Source: an uncultured Bacteroides sp. (GTDB lineage Bacteria > Bacteroidota > Bacteroidia > Bacteroidales > Bacteroidaceae). From it: a DNA stretch of 64,000 bases. Made by a program: the position numbers and the translations under genes. Below, one piece after another: positions 15,245 to 22,918 of this stretch. The notes under the pieces were generated by a model, which saw only the letters and a list, made by a program, of their open reading frames with translations, was not told the origin of the DNA and made no database searches. The stretch spans positions 310,001 to 374,000 of the forward strand of contig CABUKU010000001.1 in the NCBI GenBank assembly GCA_902492205.1, given 5' to 3'. Every line of letters starts with the position of its first letter. Position 1 is the first letter of the stretch.

Positions 15245-16906
15245 ATGAAACACATGTTACAAATATGTTGCAAAAATAATAATATTATTAAAGAATTCCC
15301 TATCGGAAGCTCACTTTTGGATATTTATAATGGTTTTAATCTGAATTTCCCCTACGGAGTGGTAAGCGCGAAGGTTAATAACCGGGTGGAAGGACTGACT
15401 TTCAGAGTGTTTAATAACAAAGATATTGAGTTCCTTGATGTAAGAGATTCTTCGGGAATGCGTACTTATGTTCGTTCGCTTTGTTTTATTCTCTGCAAAG
15501 CGGTGGAAGAAATTTTTCCCGATGGTAAAATCTTATTGGAACATCCGGTATCTAAAGGTTATTTCTGTAATTTACGTATTGGGCGACCTGTTACTTTGGA
15601 AGACGTAACTAAGATTAAAGCACGCATGAAAGAGATTGTGGCAGAAAATATCCCTTTTCATAGAGTGGAGTGTCACACCACCGAAGCTGTGCGTGTTTTC
15701 AGTGAACGAGGTATGATGGATAAAGTGAAATTGCTCGAAACTTCCGGTTCGCTTTATACTTATTATTATACTTTAGGTGATACGGTAGATTATTATTATG
15801 GCAGCCTGCTCCCAAGAACTGGTTTTGTAAGACAGTTCGATATTGTGAAATACTACGACGGGGTTCTCTTGCGTATTCCAAGCAGGGAGAATCCGGATGT
15901 TCTTGAAGAAGTGGTGAAGCAGGAAAAGATGCTCGATGTATTCAAAGAATATCTGAGATGGCTCGATATTGTGGATATGAGCAATGTAGGTGACTTTAAT
16001 GTTGCTTGTAATGAAGGACATGCCACGGACATAATCAATGTTTCGGAAGCATTGCAGGAGAAGAAGATTTCTTATATTGCCGATGATATTTATAACCGGG
16101 GAAATGTGAGGATGGTGTTAATATCGGGACCGTCATCTTCCGGGAAAACAACTTTCAGCAAACGTCTTTCCATACAATTAATGACCAATGGTTTACGTCC
16201 TTATCCTATTTCCTTGGATAATTATTTTGTAAACAGGGAAGATACGCCAAGAGATGAAAATGGTGATTATGACTACGAATCGCTTTATGCTTTGGATTTG
16301 AAGTTCTTCAATGAACAGTTGCAAGCTCTGTTAAGAGGGGAGGAAGTTGAATTGCCTCGTTTTAATTTTACTACCGGACAACGGGAATTTAAGGGAGATA
16401 AGTTGAAGATAGATGAACATACTATATTAATATTGGAAGGTATTCACGCATTGAATCCGGAGTTGACTCCGCAAATTCCTGCCGAAAATAAATATAAGGT
16501 ATATGTTTCTGCATTGACAACCATATCGTTGGACGATCATAACTGGATTCCAACTACCGATAACCGTTTGTTGCGCCGTATTATCCGCGATTATAACTAT
16601 CGTGGTTATTCAGCACAAGAAACAATCTCCCGCTGGCCGAGTGTGCGTGCCGGTGAAGATAAATGGATATTCCCGTATCAGGAGAATGCAGATGCAATGT
16701 TTAATTCTTCGTTACTTTTCGAGTTTGCGGTGCTGCGGCAATATGCCGAACCTATTTTGATGGGAGTTCCCCGTAACTGTCCCGAATATTCGGAAGCCTA
16801 TCGTTTGCTTAAATTTATTAAGTACTTTGTTGCGATACGGGATAATGAAATACCTCCGACTTCGTTGTTGAGGGAATTTTTGGGTGGCAGTAGTTTTAGG
16901 TATTGA
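15245..16906 (+). CDS. nucleoside (uridine-type) kinase with N-terminal TGS-like domain
   Basis: A 553-residue protein, using the ATG at 15245 (an upstream TTG-like extension is open but lacks similarity). Residues 1-60 resemble a TGS/ubiquitin-like fold (EFPIGSSLLDIYNGF), then a threonyl-tRNA-synthetase-like second region containing HPVSKGYFC. The C-terminal half is a uridine-kinase-like P-loop domain with LISGPSSSGKTTFSKRL near residue 295, LDNYFVNREDTPRDENG and LILEGIHALN. This fused architecture is common in Bacteroidota and Firmicutes and annotated as nucleoside kinase; the exact substrate is untested. It is divergent from the Na/Pi gene. Confidence 0.85.
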   Translation: MKHMLQICCKNNNIIKEFPIGSSLLDIYNGFNLNFPYGVVSAKVNNRVEGLTFRVFNNKDIEFLDVRDSSGMRTYVRSLCFILCKAVEEIFPDGKILLEHPVSKGYFCNLRIGRPVTLEDVTKIKARMKEIVAENIPFHRVECHTTEAVRVFSERGMMDKVKLLETSGSLYTYYYTLGDTVDYYYGSLLPRTGFVRQFDIVKYYDGVLLRIPSRENPDVLEEVVKQEKMLDVFKEYLRWLDIVDMSNVGDFNVACNEGHATDIINVSEALQEKKISYIADDIYNRGNVRMVLISGPSSSGKTTFSKRLSIQLMTNGLRPYPISLDNYFVNREDTPRDENGDYDYESLYALDLKFFNEQLQALLRGEEVELPRFNFTTGQREFKGDKLKIDEHTILILEGIHALNPELTPQIPAENKYKVYVSALTTISLDDHNWIPTTDNRLLRRIIRDYNYRGYSAQETISRWPSVRAGEDKWIFPYQENADAMFNSSLLFEFAVLRQYAEPILMGVPRNCPEYSEAYRLLKFIKYFVAIRDNEIPPTSLLREFLGGSSFRY

Positions 16907-16908
16907 TT

Positions 16909-16931
16909 GTTAAATATCATCATATAAAATT
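16909..16931 (+). repeat. direct repeat, left copy, flanking the TonB locus
   Basis: tgttaaatatcatca followed by one variable base and ataaaa; the same 22-base sequence recurs at 19721-19742, 2.8 kb away, just upstream of rpoN. The two copies enclose the small Cys/His-rich gene and the TonB receptor gene. Confidence 0.75.
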
Positions 16932-16961
16932 CTGATAGCATTAGTTTGATATTTTATTATA

Positions 16962-16969
16962 TACATTTG
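16962..16969 (+). promoter_or_regulatory. -7 box upstream of the Cys/His-rich gene
   Basis: TACATTTG fits TAnnTTTG exactly; transcription would begin within a few bases of the start codon. No consensus -33 box at 19-21 bases. Confidence 0.4.
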
Positions 16970-16978
16970 CGATGAAAT

Positions 16979-17311
16979 ATGATGGTGAAAAGAAAGAATA
17001 AAAACAGGTTTTATATTGCATGGATATTACTTTTGGTAATTACGCCCCTGTTTGTTGTGAAGTCTTTTCACTATCATGCTTCACCAAACTGTTCGTCGGA
17101 GATTCATCATATTCATCATGAAAGGGATGATCAGAGTGATTGTGATGATTGTCCTATTTGCCAGTTTTTTCTTTCTCCTTTTACAGAAGCGACATCTTTT
17201 AATTTCTTTTTTACGCAAACGCTCATTTTTTGTGAGTCGGTTATTTATTCGGATAAGATAAGTTGTGGACTTTCTTATTCACACCATCTGAGAGCACCTC
17301 CTGTGATTTAA
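16979..17311 (+). CDS. small Cys/His-rich membrane-anchored protein (DUF2946-like)
   Basis: A 110-residue protein with an N-terminal hydrophobic helix (about 10-28) and then a metal-binding-looking stretch: SFHYHASPNCSSEIHHIHHE, and CDDCPICQFF near residues 55-65. The arrangement, one helix then a CPxC motif, recalls DUF2946-type proteins that accompany metal or porphyrin transport genes. It lies 51 bases upstream of a TonB-dependent receptor and is probably co-transcribed with it, so a role in capture or sensing of a metal or metal complex is plausible but unproven. The ATG at 16982 is an equally possible start. Confidence 0.6.
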   Translation: MMVKRKNKNRFYIAWILLLVITPLFVVKSFHYHASPNCSSEIHHIHHERDDQSDCDDCPICQFFLSPFTEATSFNFFFTQTLIFCESVIYSDKISCGLSYSHHLRAPPVI

Positions 17312-17362
17312 GCTATTTTGTGTATTATCTGAATAATAGTTTAAACAATTTAATTTGTAAAT

Positions 17363-19693
17363 ATGAAATATTGTATAGTGGCGGCATTGATGTCGCTGTG
17401 CATTATATTGCCTTTGTCGGCGGATAGTGTTTGGGAAAAACCTACTGATGCTCATGTATATGGGCATGTTATTGATAAAAGAACTAAAGAGCATCTTTCT
17501 TATATAAATGTCTTCGTGAAAGGGACGACCATAGGTGCGGCTACAGATGTTTCGGGGCATTACTTTTTAGAGAATCTTCCTGTGGGGAGTTATGTTATCG
17601 AAGCAAAATCTATTGGATATCGGCCTGTTCAAAAAAATATTTCCATTAAAGAAAAAACTACGCTGGAAGTAAATTTTGAGTTGGAAGAAGATAATATTTC
17701 TTTGGATGAAGTTGTGATTTCTGCTAATAGGAATGAAACTGCTAAACAGCTTGCACCTACTTTGGTTAATGTGCTTGACGCAAAGTTGTTTGAAACTACA
17801 CATGCCTCCTGCCTGGTTCAGGGGTTAAGCTTTCAACCCGGAGTCAGAGTAGAGGATGGCTGCCAGAATTGCGGACTAACTCAAGCACGTATTAATGGAT
17901 TAGATGGTCATTATTCTCAAATATTAATTGATTCGCATCCTGTTTTTTCTGCTCTTAACGGAGTGTACGGGCTAGAACAGATCCCTTCCAACATGATAGA
18001 TCGTGTAGAGATTGTACGGGGAGGAGGTTCTGCCTTGTTTGGCTCTTCTGCTGTAGGAGGTACAATAAATATTATAACTAAAGAATCTGTTAAGAACTCG
18101 GGTGAACTGGGACATTCAATTACGAGTATCGGAGGTGGGAATACATTTGATAATGTTACGATGCTCAATGCTTCTATAATGACAGGTGACAGTAAGGCCG
18201 GGTTATACATTTATGGGCAGAATCGTAACAGGGAAGGTTATGATCATGATAAAGACGGTTATACCGAGCTTCCTCAATTAAGAATACAAACTCTTGGAGT
18301 GAGCTCATTTCTAAAAACGGGGCTCTATTCCAAGCTAACTTTGCAATATCATGGGATGAATGACTTTCGACGTGGCGGTAATCTATTGAAACTTCCACCT
18401 CCGCAGGCAAACATTGCAGAGCAGGCGGAACATAATATTAATGGTGGGGCATTAAGTTTTGATTGGGCTACACCTGATTTACGAAATCGCTTTAATGTAT
18501 TTACTTCTTTTCAAAATACTCAACGTAAAAGTTATTATGGCGGGAAAGGGGACGGATCGGCAGAGAGTATCGCCGTGGCGGAAAAAGCCTATGGTACGAC
18601 ACATGACTTAACATTTGTCAGTGGTATACAGTTTATACATAACTTTAAAAAGCTTCTGTTTATGCCTTCAGATTTAACGTTGGGAGTGGAATATAATTAT
18701 GATGGTCTGAAAGATAAGTCTGTTGGTTATAATTTTTTTCTGAACCAGAGTGTTAATATCGGAAGTGGGTATTTTCAAAATGAGTGGAAAAATGATAAAT
18801 GGAGTTTACTTTTAGGTGGTCGCTTGGATAAACATAGTTTCATTAACCATATCATTTTTAGTCCTAGGATTAATTTGCGTTTTAATCCTGTTCGGAATAT
18901 GAGTTTGCGGTTAAGTTATGCCGGAGGTTTCCGGGCTCCCCAGACTTATGATGAAGATTTGCATGTATCAATGGTTGGTGGAAATCGAGTGAAAACTCGT
19001 TTAGCAGATGGTTTGAAAGAAGAACGTTCTAATAGTTTAAGTGCATCTGCCGATTTTTATCATAATTTCGGAAGTATTTCTACTAACTTGTTGATTGAAG
19101 GCTTCTATACAGGTCTGAAAAATGTTTTTGCTGAAAGATATTTGCCACTACCCGATGGAGAAGGGAATACTATTTTGGAGAGATACAATGGTTCGGGAGC
19201 TAGAGTTATGGGCATCAATCTGGAGGGAAGAGCATCTTTGGTTTCCTGGTTTATGTTGGAAGTAGGAGCAACATTGCAGCAAAGTAAATATAAAGAGTCC
19301 GAAAAGTGGAGCGAGGAAGCTGTTTCGGAAAAGAAGATGTTTCGTACTCCGAATATTTATGGCTATTTTACTGCCAATTTCGATCCGGTAAAGAAATTGA
19401 CAATGTCTTTTTCAGGTACCTATACAGGAAATATGTTAGTTCAGCATTCGGAAGGTTCGGGTACAAATATTGATGTTGCTGTAGAAACTCCTAAGTTTTT
19501 TGATATGGGTATCAAATTTGCTTATGATATTTTTTTATATAAAGTCGTTACATTGCAGTTGAGTGCTGGAGTTCATAACTTATTTAATGCCTATCAATCT
19601 GATTTTGATAAAGGATATGAAAGAGATTCAAAATATATATATGGTCCGTCTTTACCACGAAGCTACTTTATGGGAGCGAAGGTCAGCTTTTGA
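17363..19693 (+). CDS. TonB-dependent outer-membrane receptor, probably metal-related
   Basis: A 776-residue receptor. A signal peptide (residues about 1-21) is followed by a carboxypeptidase-regulatory-like domain (about 30-112: VYGHVIDKRTKEHLSYINV, IGAATDVSGHYFLENLPVGS), a plug (about 125-240: QARINGLDGHYSQILIDS, IDRVEIVRGGGSALFGSSAV, GGTINIITK) and a 22-strand barrel ending in SYFMGAKVSF with the expected terminal Phe. It lacks a SusD partner, so it belongs to the vitamin/metal/siderophore class rather than SusC. The plug contains GCQNCG, a paired Cys motif that, with the upstream Cys/His-rich protein, points to a metal or metal complex. The ligand cannot be assigned. Confidence 0.85.
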   Translation: MKYCIVAALMSLCIILPLSADSVWEKPTDAHVYGHVIDKRTKEHLSYINVFVKGTTIGAATDVSGHYFLENLPVGSYVIEAKSIGYRPVQKNISIKEKTTLEVNFELEEDNISLDEVVISANRNETAKQLAPTLVNVLDAKLFETTHASCLVQGLSFQPGVRVEDGCQNCGLTQARINGLDGHYSQILIDSHPVFSALNGVYGLEQIPSNMIDRVEIVRGGGSALFGSSAVGGTINIITKESVKNSGELGHSITSIGGGNTFDNVTMLNASIMTGDSKAGLYIYGQNRNREGYDHDKDGYTELPQLRIQTLGVSSFLKTGLYSKLTLQYHGMNDFRRGGNLLKLPPPQANIAEQAEHNINGGALSFDWATPDLRNRFNVFTSFQNTQRKSYYGGKGDGSAESIAVAEKAYGTTHDLTFVSGIQFIHNFKKLLFMPSDLTLGVEYNYDGLKDKSVGYNFFLNQSVNIGSGYFQNEWKNDKWSLLLGGRLDKHSFINHIIFSPRINLRFNPVRNMSLRLSYAGGFRAPQTYDEDLHVSMVGGNRVKTRLADGLKEERSNSLSASADFYHNFGSISTNLLIEGFYTGLKNVFAERYLPLPDGEGNTILERYNGSGARVMGINLEGRASLVSWFMLEVGATLQQSKYKESEKWSEEAVSEKKMFRTPNIYGYFTANFDPVKKLTMSFSGTYTGNMLVQHSEGSGTNIDVAVETPKFFDMGIKFAYDIFLYKVVTLQLSAGVHNLFNAYQSDFDKGYERDSKYIYGPSLPRSYFMGAKVSF

Positions 19694-19720
19694 TGTTTCT
19701 GTGATATATTTGAAAAGAGC

Positions 19721-19743
19721 TGTTAAATATCATCACATAAAAC
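19721..19743 (+). repeat. direct repeat, right copy, upstream of rpoN
   Basis: Second copy of the 22-base repeat seen at 16909. It lies 60 bases before the rpoN start codon, in the position the left copy holds before the Cys/His-rich gene. Confidence 0.75.
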
Positions 19744-19803
19744 TTCGGCATATCCAACTATTCATTATTTTTGTAACCTATTATAAAATCTAATGTGTAG
19801 AAG

Positions 19804-21276
19804 ATGAATCAGGGATCTCGTCAAGTACAGTCGCAGGCGCAACAACAGATACAGACTCTTTCGCCGCAGCAAATACTGGTAGTAAAACTACTGGAATTGC
19901 CTGCTGTGGAATTGGAAGATCGTGTGAAAGCCGAACTGTTGGAAAATCCGGCTTTGGAAGAAGGAGCTGACCGTGATGAGAATGAAAATGATTTTGATAA
20001 TAACGGTTTGGACGAAGAAGGAAACGCTGTGGATACTAATGAGGATATTTCATTGGGGGATTACATGACGGAAGATGATATTCCCGATTATAAATTACAG
20101 CAGAATAACGGTTCCAAAGAAAATCAAGCAGAGAACATTCCTTTCTCCGAAGCGGTCTCTTTTTATGAAACGCTAAAAGATGAGTTAAACGAATGTGACC
20201 TGACAGAGCACCAGCATGAATTGGCGGAATATCTTATCGGCTCCCTTGATGATGACGGCTTGTTACGCAAAAGCCTTGACAGCATTGTTGATGAATTGGC
20301 TATCTATGCCGGTATTGAAACCAATGAGGAAGAACTGGGAGAAGTATTGAAAGTTATACAGGATTTTGATCCTGCCGGAATCGGAGCACGTGATTTGAAA
20401 GAGTGTTTGTTAATTCAGATAGGGAAAAAGGAAGACTCACCTTTAAAACAAATAGAATACGACATTATAGATAAATGTTACGAGGAGTTTACCCGTAAGC
20501 ATTGGGACAAGATTATGCAAAAGCTGAATCTTTCCGAAGAAGACTTCAGAGAGGCGATAGCTGAAATCACTAAATTAAACCCTCGTCCCGGAAGTTCTTT
20601 GGGAGAAGCGATGGGACGTAATTTCCAGCAAATAGTTCCTGATTTTATTGTGGAAACTTATGATGACGGGACTATTACACTGAATCTGAATAACAGAAAT
20701 GTCCCCGAACTCCGTATGAGCCGTTCATTTGTGGATATGCTGGAAGAGCATACCAAGAATAAAGCAAATCAGACGAAAGAATCTAAAAATGCAATGATGT
20801 TCCTTAAACAAAAAGTGGATGCTGCACAAGGTTTTATTGAAGCGGTGAAGCAACGCCAGCATACATTGATGACAACCATGCAGGCTATCATTGATTTACA
20901 ACGTCCTTTTTTTCTTGAGGGAGATGAGTCACTGTTGCGGCCAATGATTTTGAAAGATGTAGCTGAACGTACTGGATTGGATATATCAACTATTTCGAGG
21001 GTGAGCAACAGTAAATATGTGCAAACCAATTATGGGATTTATCCGTTGAAGTTCTTCTTTAGTGACGGATATACAACAGAAAGTGGAGAAGAATTGTCAG
21101 TTCGTGAGATTAAGAAGATATTGAAAGAATGTATTGATTCCGAGAATAAAGATAAACCTTTAACCGATGATGAATTATCTGAGATATTGAAAGAAAAAGG
21201 TTATCCTATTGCCAGAAGGACGGTTGCCAAGTACAGGCAACAGTTGAATATCCCGGTGGCAAGATTAAGAAAATAA
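19804..21276 (+). CDS. rpoN: RNA polymerase sigma-54 factor
   Basis: A 490-residue sigma-54. Region I (residues about 1-50) is Gln/Leu-rich (QAQQQIQTLSPQQILVVKLL) and contacts activators; region II is acidic (about 55-110: DENENDFDNNGLDEEG). The core-binding domain follows, and the C-terminus holds the HTH (DISTISRVSNSKYVQTNYG near 395) and the RpoN box ARRTVAKYRQQL near 475. Sigma-54 needs AAA+ activators for open-complex formation. Bacteroidota rpoN controls carbohydrate and amino-acid-related genes. The membrane protein gene at 21281 follows after 4 bases and is probably translated from the same message. Confidence 0.95.
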   Translation: MNQGSRQVQSQAQQQIQTLSPQQILVVKLLELPAVELEDRVKAELLENPALEEGADRDENENDFDNNGLDEEGNAVDTNEDISLGDYMTEDDIPDYKLQQNNGSKENQAENIPFSEAVSFYETLKDELNECDLTEHQHELAEYLIGSLDDDGLLRKSLDSIVDELAIYAGIETNEEELGEVLKVIQDFDPAGIGARDLKECLLIQIGKKEDSPLKQIEYDIIDKCYEEFTRKHWDKIMQKLNLSEEDFREAIAEITKLNPRPGSSLGEAMGRNFQQIVPDFIVETYDDGTITLNLNNRNVPELRMSRSFVDMLEEHTKNKANQTKESKNAMMFLKQKVDAAQGFIEAVKQRQHTLMTTMQAIIDLQRPFFLEGDESLLRPMILKDVAERTGLDISTISRVSNSKYVQTNYGIYPLKFFFSDGYTTESGEELSVREIKKILKECIDSENKDKPLTDDELSEILKEKGYPIARRTVAKYRQQLNIPVARLRK

Positions 21277-21280
21277 GAAA

Positions 21281-21898
21281 ATGGATAATAAAAAAATAGA
21301 GTTGGCAGCAAAGGTTGTTTCAAGTGTATTCAATCCTTTCATCATACCTTTCGGTGCATTTCTTGTGTTATTCTTGTTCTCATATTTGAGAATAATGCCT
21401 TTGCAATACAAGATTATTGTGCTTGGTGTGGTTTATTGCTTTACCATTCTTATGCCGATGATTACTATTTTCATTTTTCAGAAGATAAATGGCTGGGGAG
21501 TGAAAGAATTAGGGCATCGTGAAAAACGTTTTGTTCCTTATGTCTTGACTATTGTAGCCTACATCTTTTGTTTGTTGATGATGTATAAGTTGCATATTCC
21601 CCGTTACATGTCGGGCATCATTATGGCAACATTGATAGCGATGATTGTTTGCATTATTATCAATTTGAAATGGAAGATTAGCGAACACATGACCGGTATG
21701 GGTGGGGTAGTTGGAGGTTTGGTTGCTTTCAGTGCCTTGTTTGATTATAATCCGGTGTGGTGGTTATGCTTCTTTATATTAATAGCAGGCTGTTTGGGCA
21801 CTGCAAGAATTGTAGTCAGGCAACACACTCTTACCGAAGTTCTTGTGGGCTTTGTTATAGGATTTTGTTGTGCTATCTTTGGAATATTATTTATTTAA
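21281..21898 (+). CDS. PAP2-like integral membrane protein
   Basis: A 205-residue membrane protein with about six helices. The C-terminal part contains KISEHMTGMGGVVGGL and ARIVVRQHTLTEVLVGF, corresponding to motifs 2 (S-x-H) and 3 (R-x5-H-x3-D/E) of PAP2-type phosphatases; Glu replaces the usual final Asp and the first KxxxxxxRP motif is missing (FVKELGHREKRF is the nearest match), so activity is uncertain. It sits directly between rpoN and gcvH on the same strand. Confidence 0.6.
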   Translation: MDNKKIELAAKVVSSVFNPFIIPFGAFLVLFLFSYLRIMPLQYKIIVLGVVYCFTILMPMITIFIFQKINGWGVKELGHREKRFVPYVLTIVAYIFCLLMMYKLHIPRYMSGIIMATLIAMIVCIIINLKWKISEHMTGMGGVVGGLVAFSALFDYNPVWWLCFFILIAGCLGTARIVVRQHTLTEVLVGFVIGFCCAIFGILFI

Positions 21899-21924
21899 TC
21901 AATATAAACTTAAAACTAATTATC

Positions 21925-22305
21925 ATGGAATTCCCTAAAAATTTAAAGTACACAAGTGAACACGAATGGATTCGCTTGGAAGGTGATGTTGCTTATGTAG
22001 GTATTACAGACTATGCACAGGAACAATTAGGTGATATTGTTTTTGTTGACATCCCTACTGTTGGCGAAGTTGTGGGTAAAGATGAAGTGTTTGGAACTAT
22101 TGAAGTAGTAAAAACCATTTCAGATTTGTTTATTCCGGTGTCAGGTGAAGTGCTTGAGCAGAATGAGGCTTTGGAAGAAAATCCCGCATTGGTGAATACC
22201 GATCCTTATGGAGAAGGTTGGTTGATTAAAATGAAACCGGCTAATATGGAAGAATTTAATGACTTGCTGGATGCTGAGGCATACAAGGCAGTGATAAATC
22301 AATAA
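21925..22305 (+). CDS. gcvH: glycine cleavage system H protein
   Basis: A 126-residue lipoyl carrier protein that shuttles the aminomethyl group between the P, T and L proteins of the glycine cleavage complex. The start at 21925 gives MEFPKNLKYTSEHEW, the standard N-terminus. The lipoylated lysine is Lys63 in EVVKTISDL, with conserved GDIVFVDIP before it and NEALEENPALVN after. gcvP, gcvT and lpd are not in the window, so the system is dispersed. It lies between rpoN/PAP2-like and purE. Confidence 0.95.
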   Translation: MEFPKNLKYTSEHEWIRLEGDVAYVGITDYAQEQLGDIVFVDIPTVGEVVGKDEVFGTIEVVKTISDLFIPVSGEVLEQNEALEENPALVNTDPYGEGWLIKMKPANMEEFNDLLDAEAYKAVINQ

Positions 22306-22323
22306 TAAACAAATTAATTATTT

Positions 22324-22830
22324 ATGGAACCTATTGTAAGTATTATCATGGGTAGTACATCAGACCTTCCGGTAATGGAAAAGGCTGCTAAGTTGCTCAA
22401 TGATTTACAAGTACCTTTTGAAATAAATGCTTTGTCTGCTCACCGCACTCCGGAAGCAGTGGAGGAATTTGCTAAAAATGCAAAAGCCCGTGGCATTAAA
22501 GTAATTATTGCAGCAGCCGGCATGGCAGCACATCTTCCCGGAGTAATTGCAGCTTCGACTACATTACCGGTTATCGGTGTGCCTATCAAATCTTCCTTGG
22601 AAGGAATGGATGCATTGCTTGCCATTGTACAGATGCCTCCGGGTATTCCCGTAGCAACTGTAGGCATCAATGGTGCTTTGAATGCTGCTATCCTTGCCGT
22701 ACAAATGCTTGCATTGGGCGATAAAGAACTGGAAGTTAAGTTTGCCGGTTACAAAGAAGGCTTGAAAAAGAAAATTGTAAAGGCTAATGAAGAACTGAAA
22801 GAAATTAAGTTTGAATACAAAACAAATTAA
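22324..22830 (+). CDS. purE: N5-carboxyaminoimidazole ribonucleotide mutase
   Basis: A 168-residue class I PurE that converts N5-CAIR to CAIR in purine synthesis. Motifs: IMGSTSDLPVMEKAA at residue 8 (phosphate binding), SAHRTPE (catalytic His about residue 40), AAAGMAAHLPGVIA, and GVPIKSSLEGMDALLAIVQMP. Length is typical for a bacterial octamer. It follows gcvH after 18 bases and is probably in the same transcript. No purK is nearby. Confidence 0.95.
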   Translation: MEPIVSIIMGSTSDLPVMEKAAKLLNDLQVPFEINALSAHRTPEAVEEFAKNAKARGIKVIIAAAGMAAHLPGVIAASTTLPVIGVPIKSSLEGMDALLAIVQMPPGIPVATVGINGALNAAILAVQMLALGDKELEVKFAGYKEGLKKKIVKANEELKEIKFEYKTN

Positions 22831-22915
22831 TTGACAGTTGATAATTGACAATTGACAGTTAGGTTTATGCCAAGCAACTGTTAATTGTCAACTGTCAATT
22901 GTCAATTGTCAATTG
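22831..22915. repeat. degenerate inverted-repeat tract before ispG
   Basis: ttgacagttg... (22831-22860) is complementary to 22876-22905, with repeated ttgacaatt / aattgtcaa blocks. It reaches to within 4 bases of the ispG ATG. A long hairpin would form in the message, so it may terminate purE transcripts or limit ispG translation. Such simple tracts are common between Bacteroides genes. Confidence 0.7.
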
Positions 22916-22918
22916 AAA

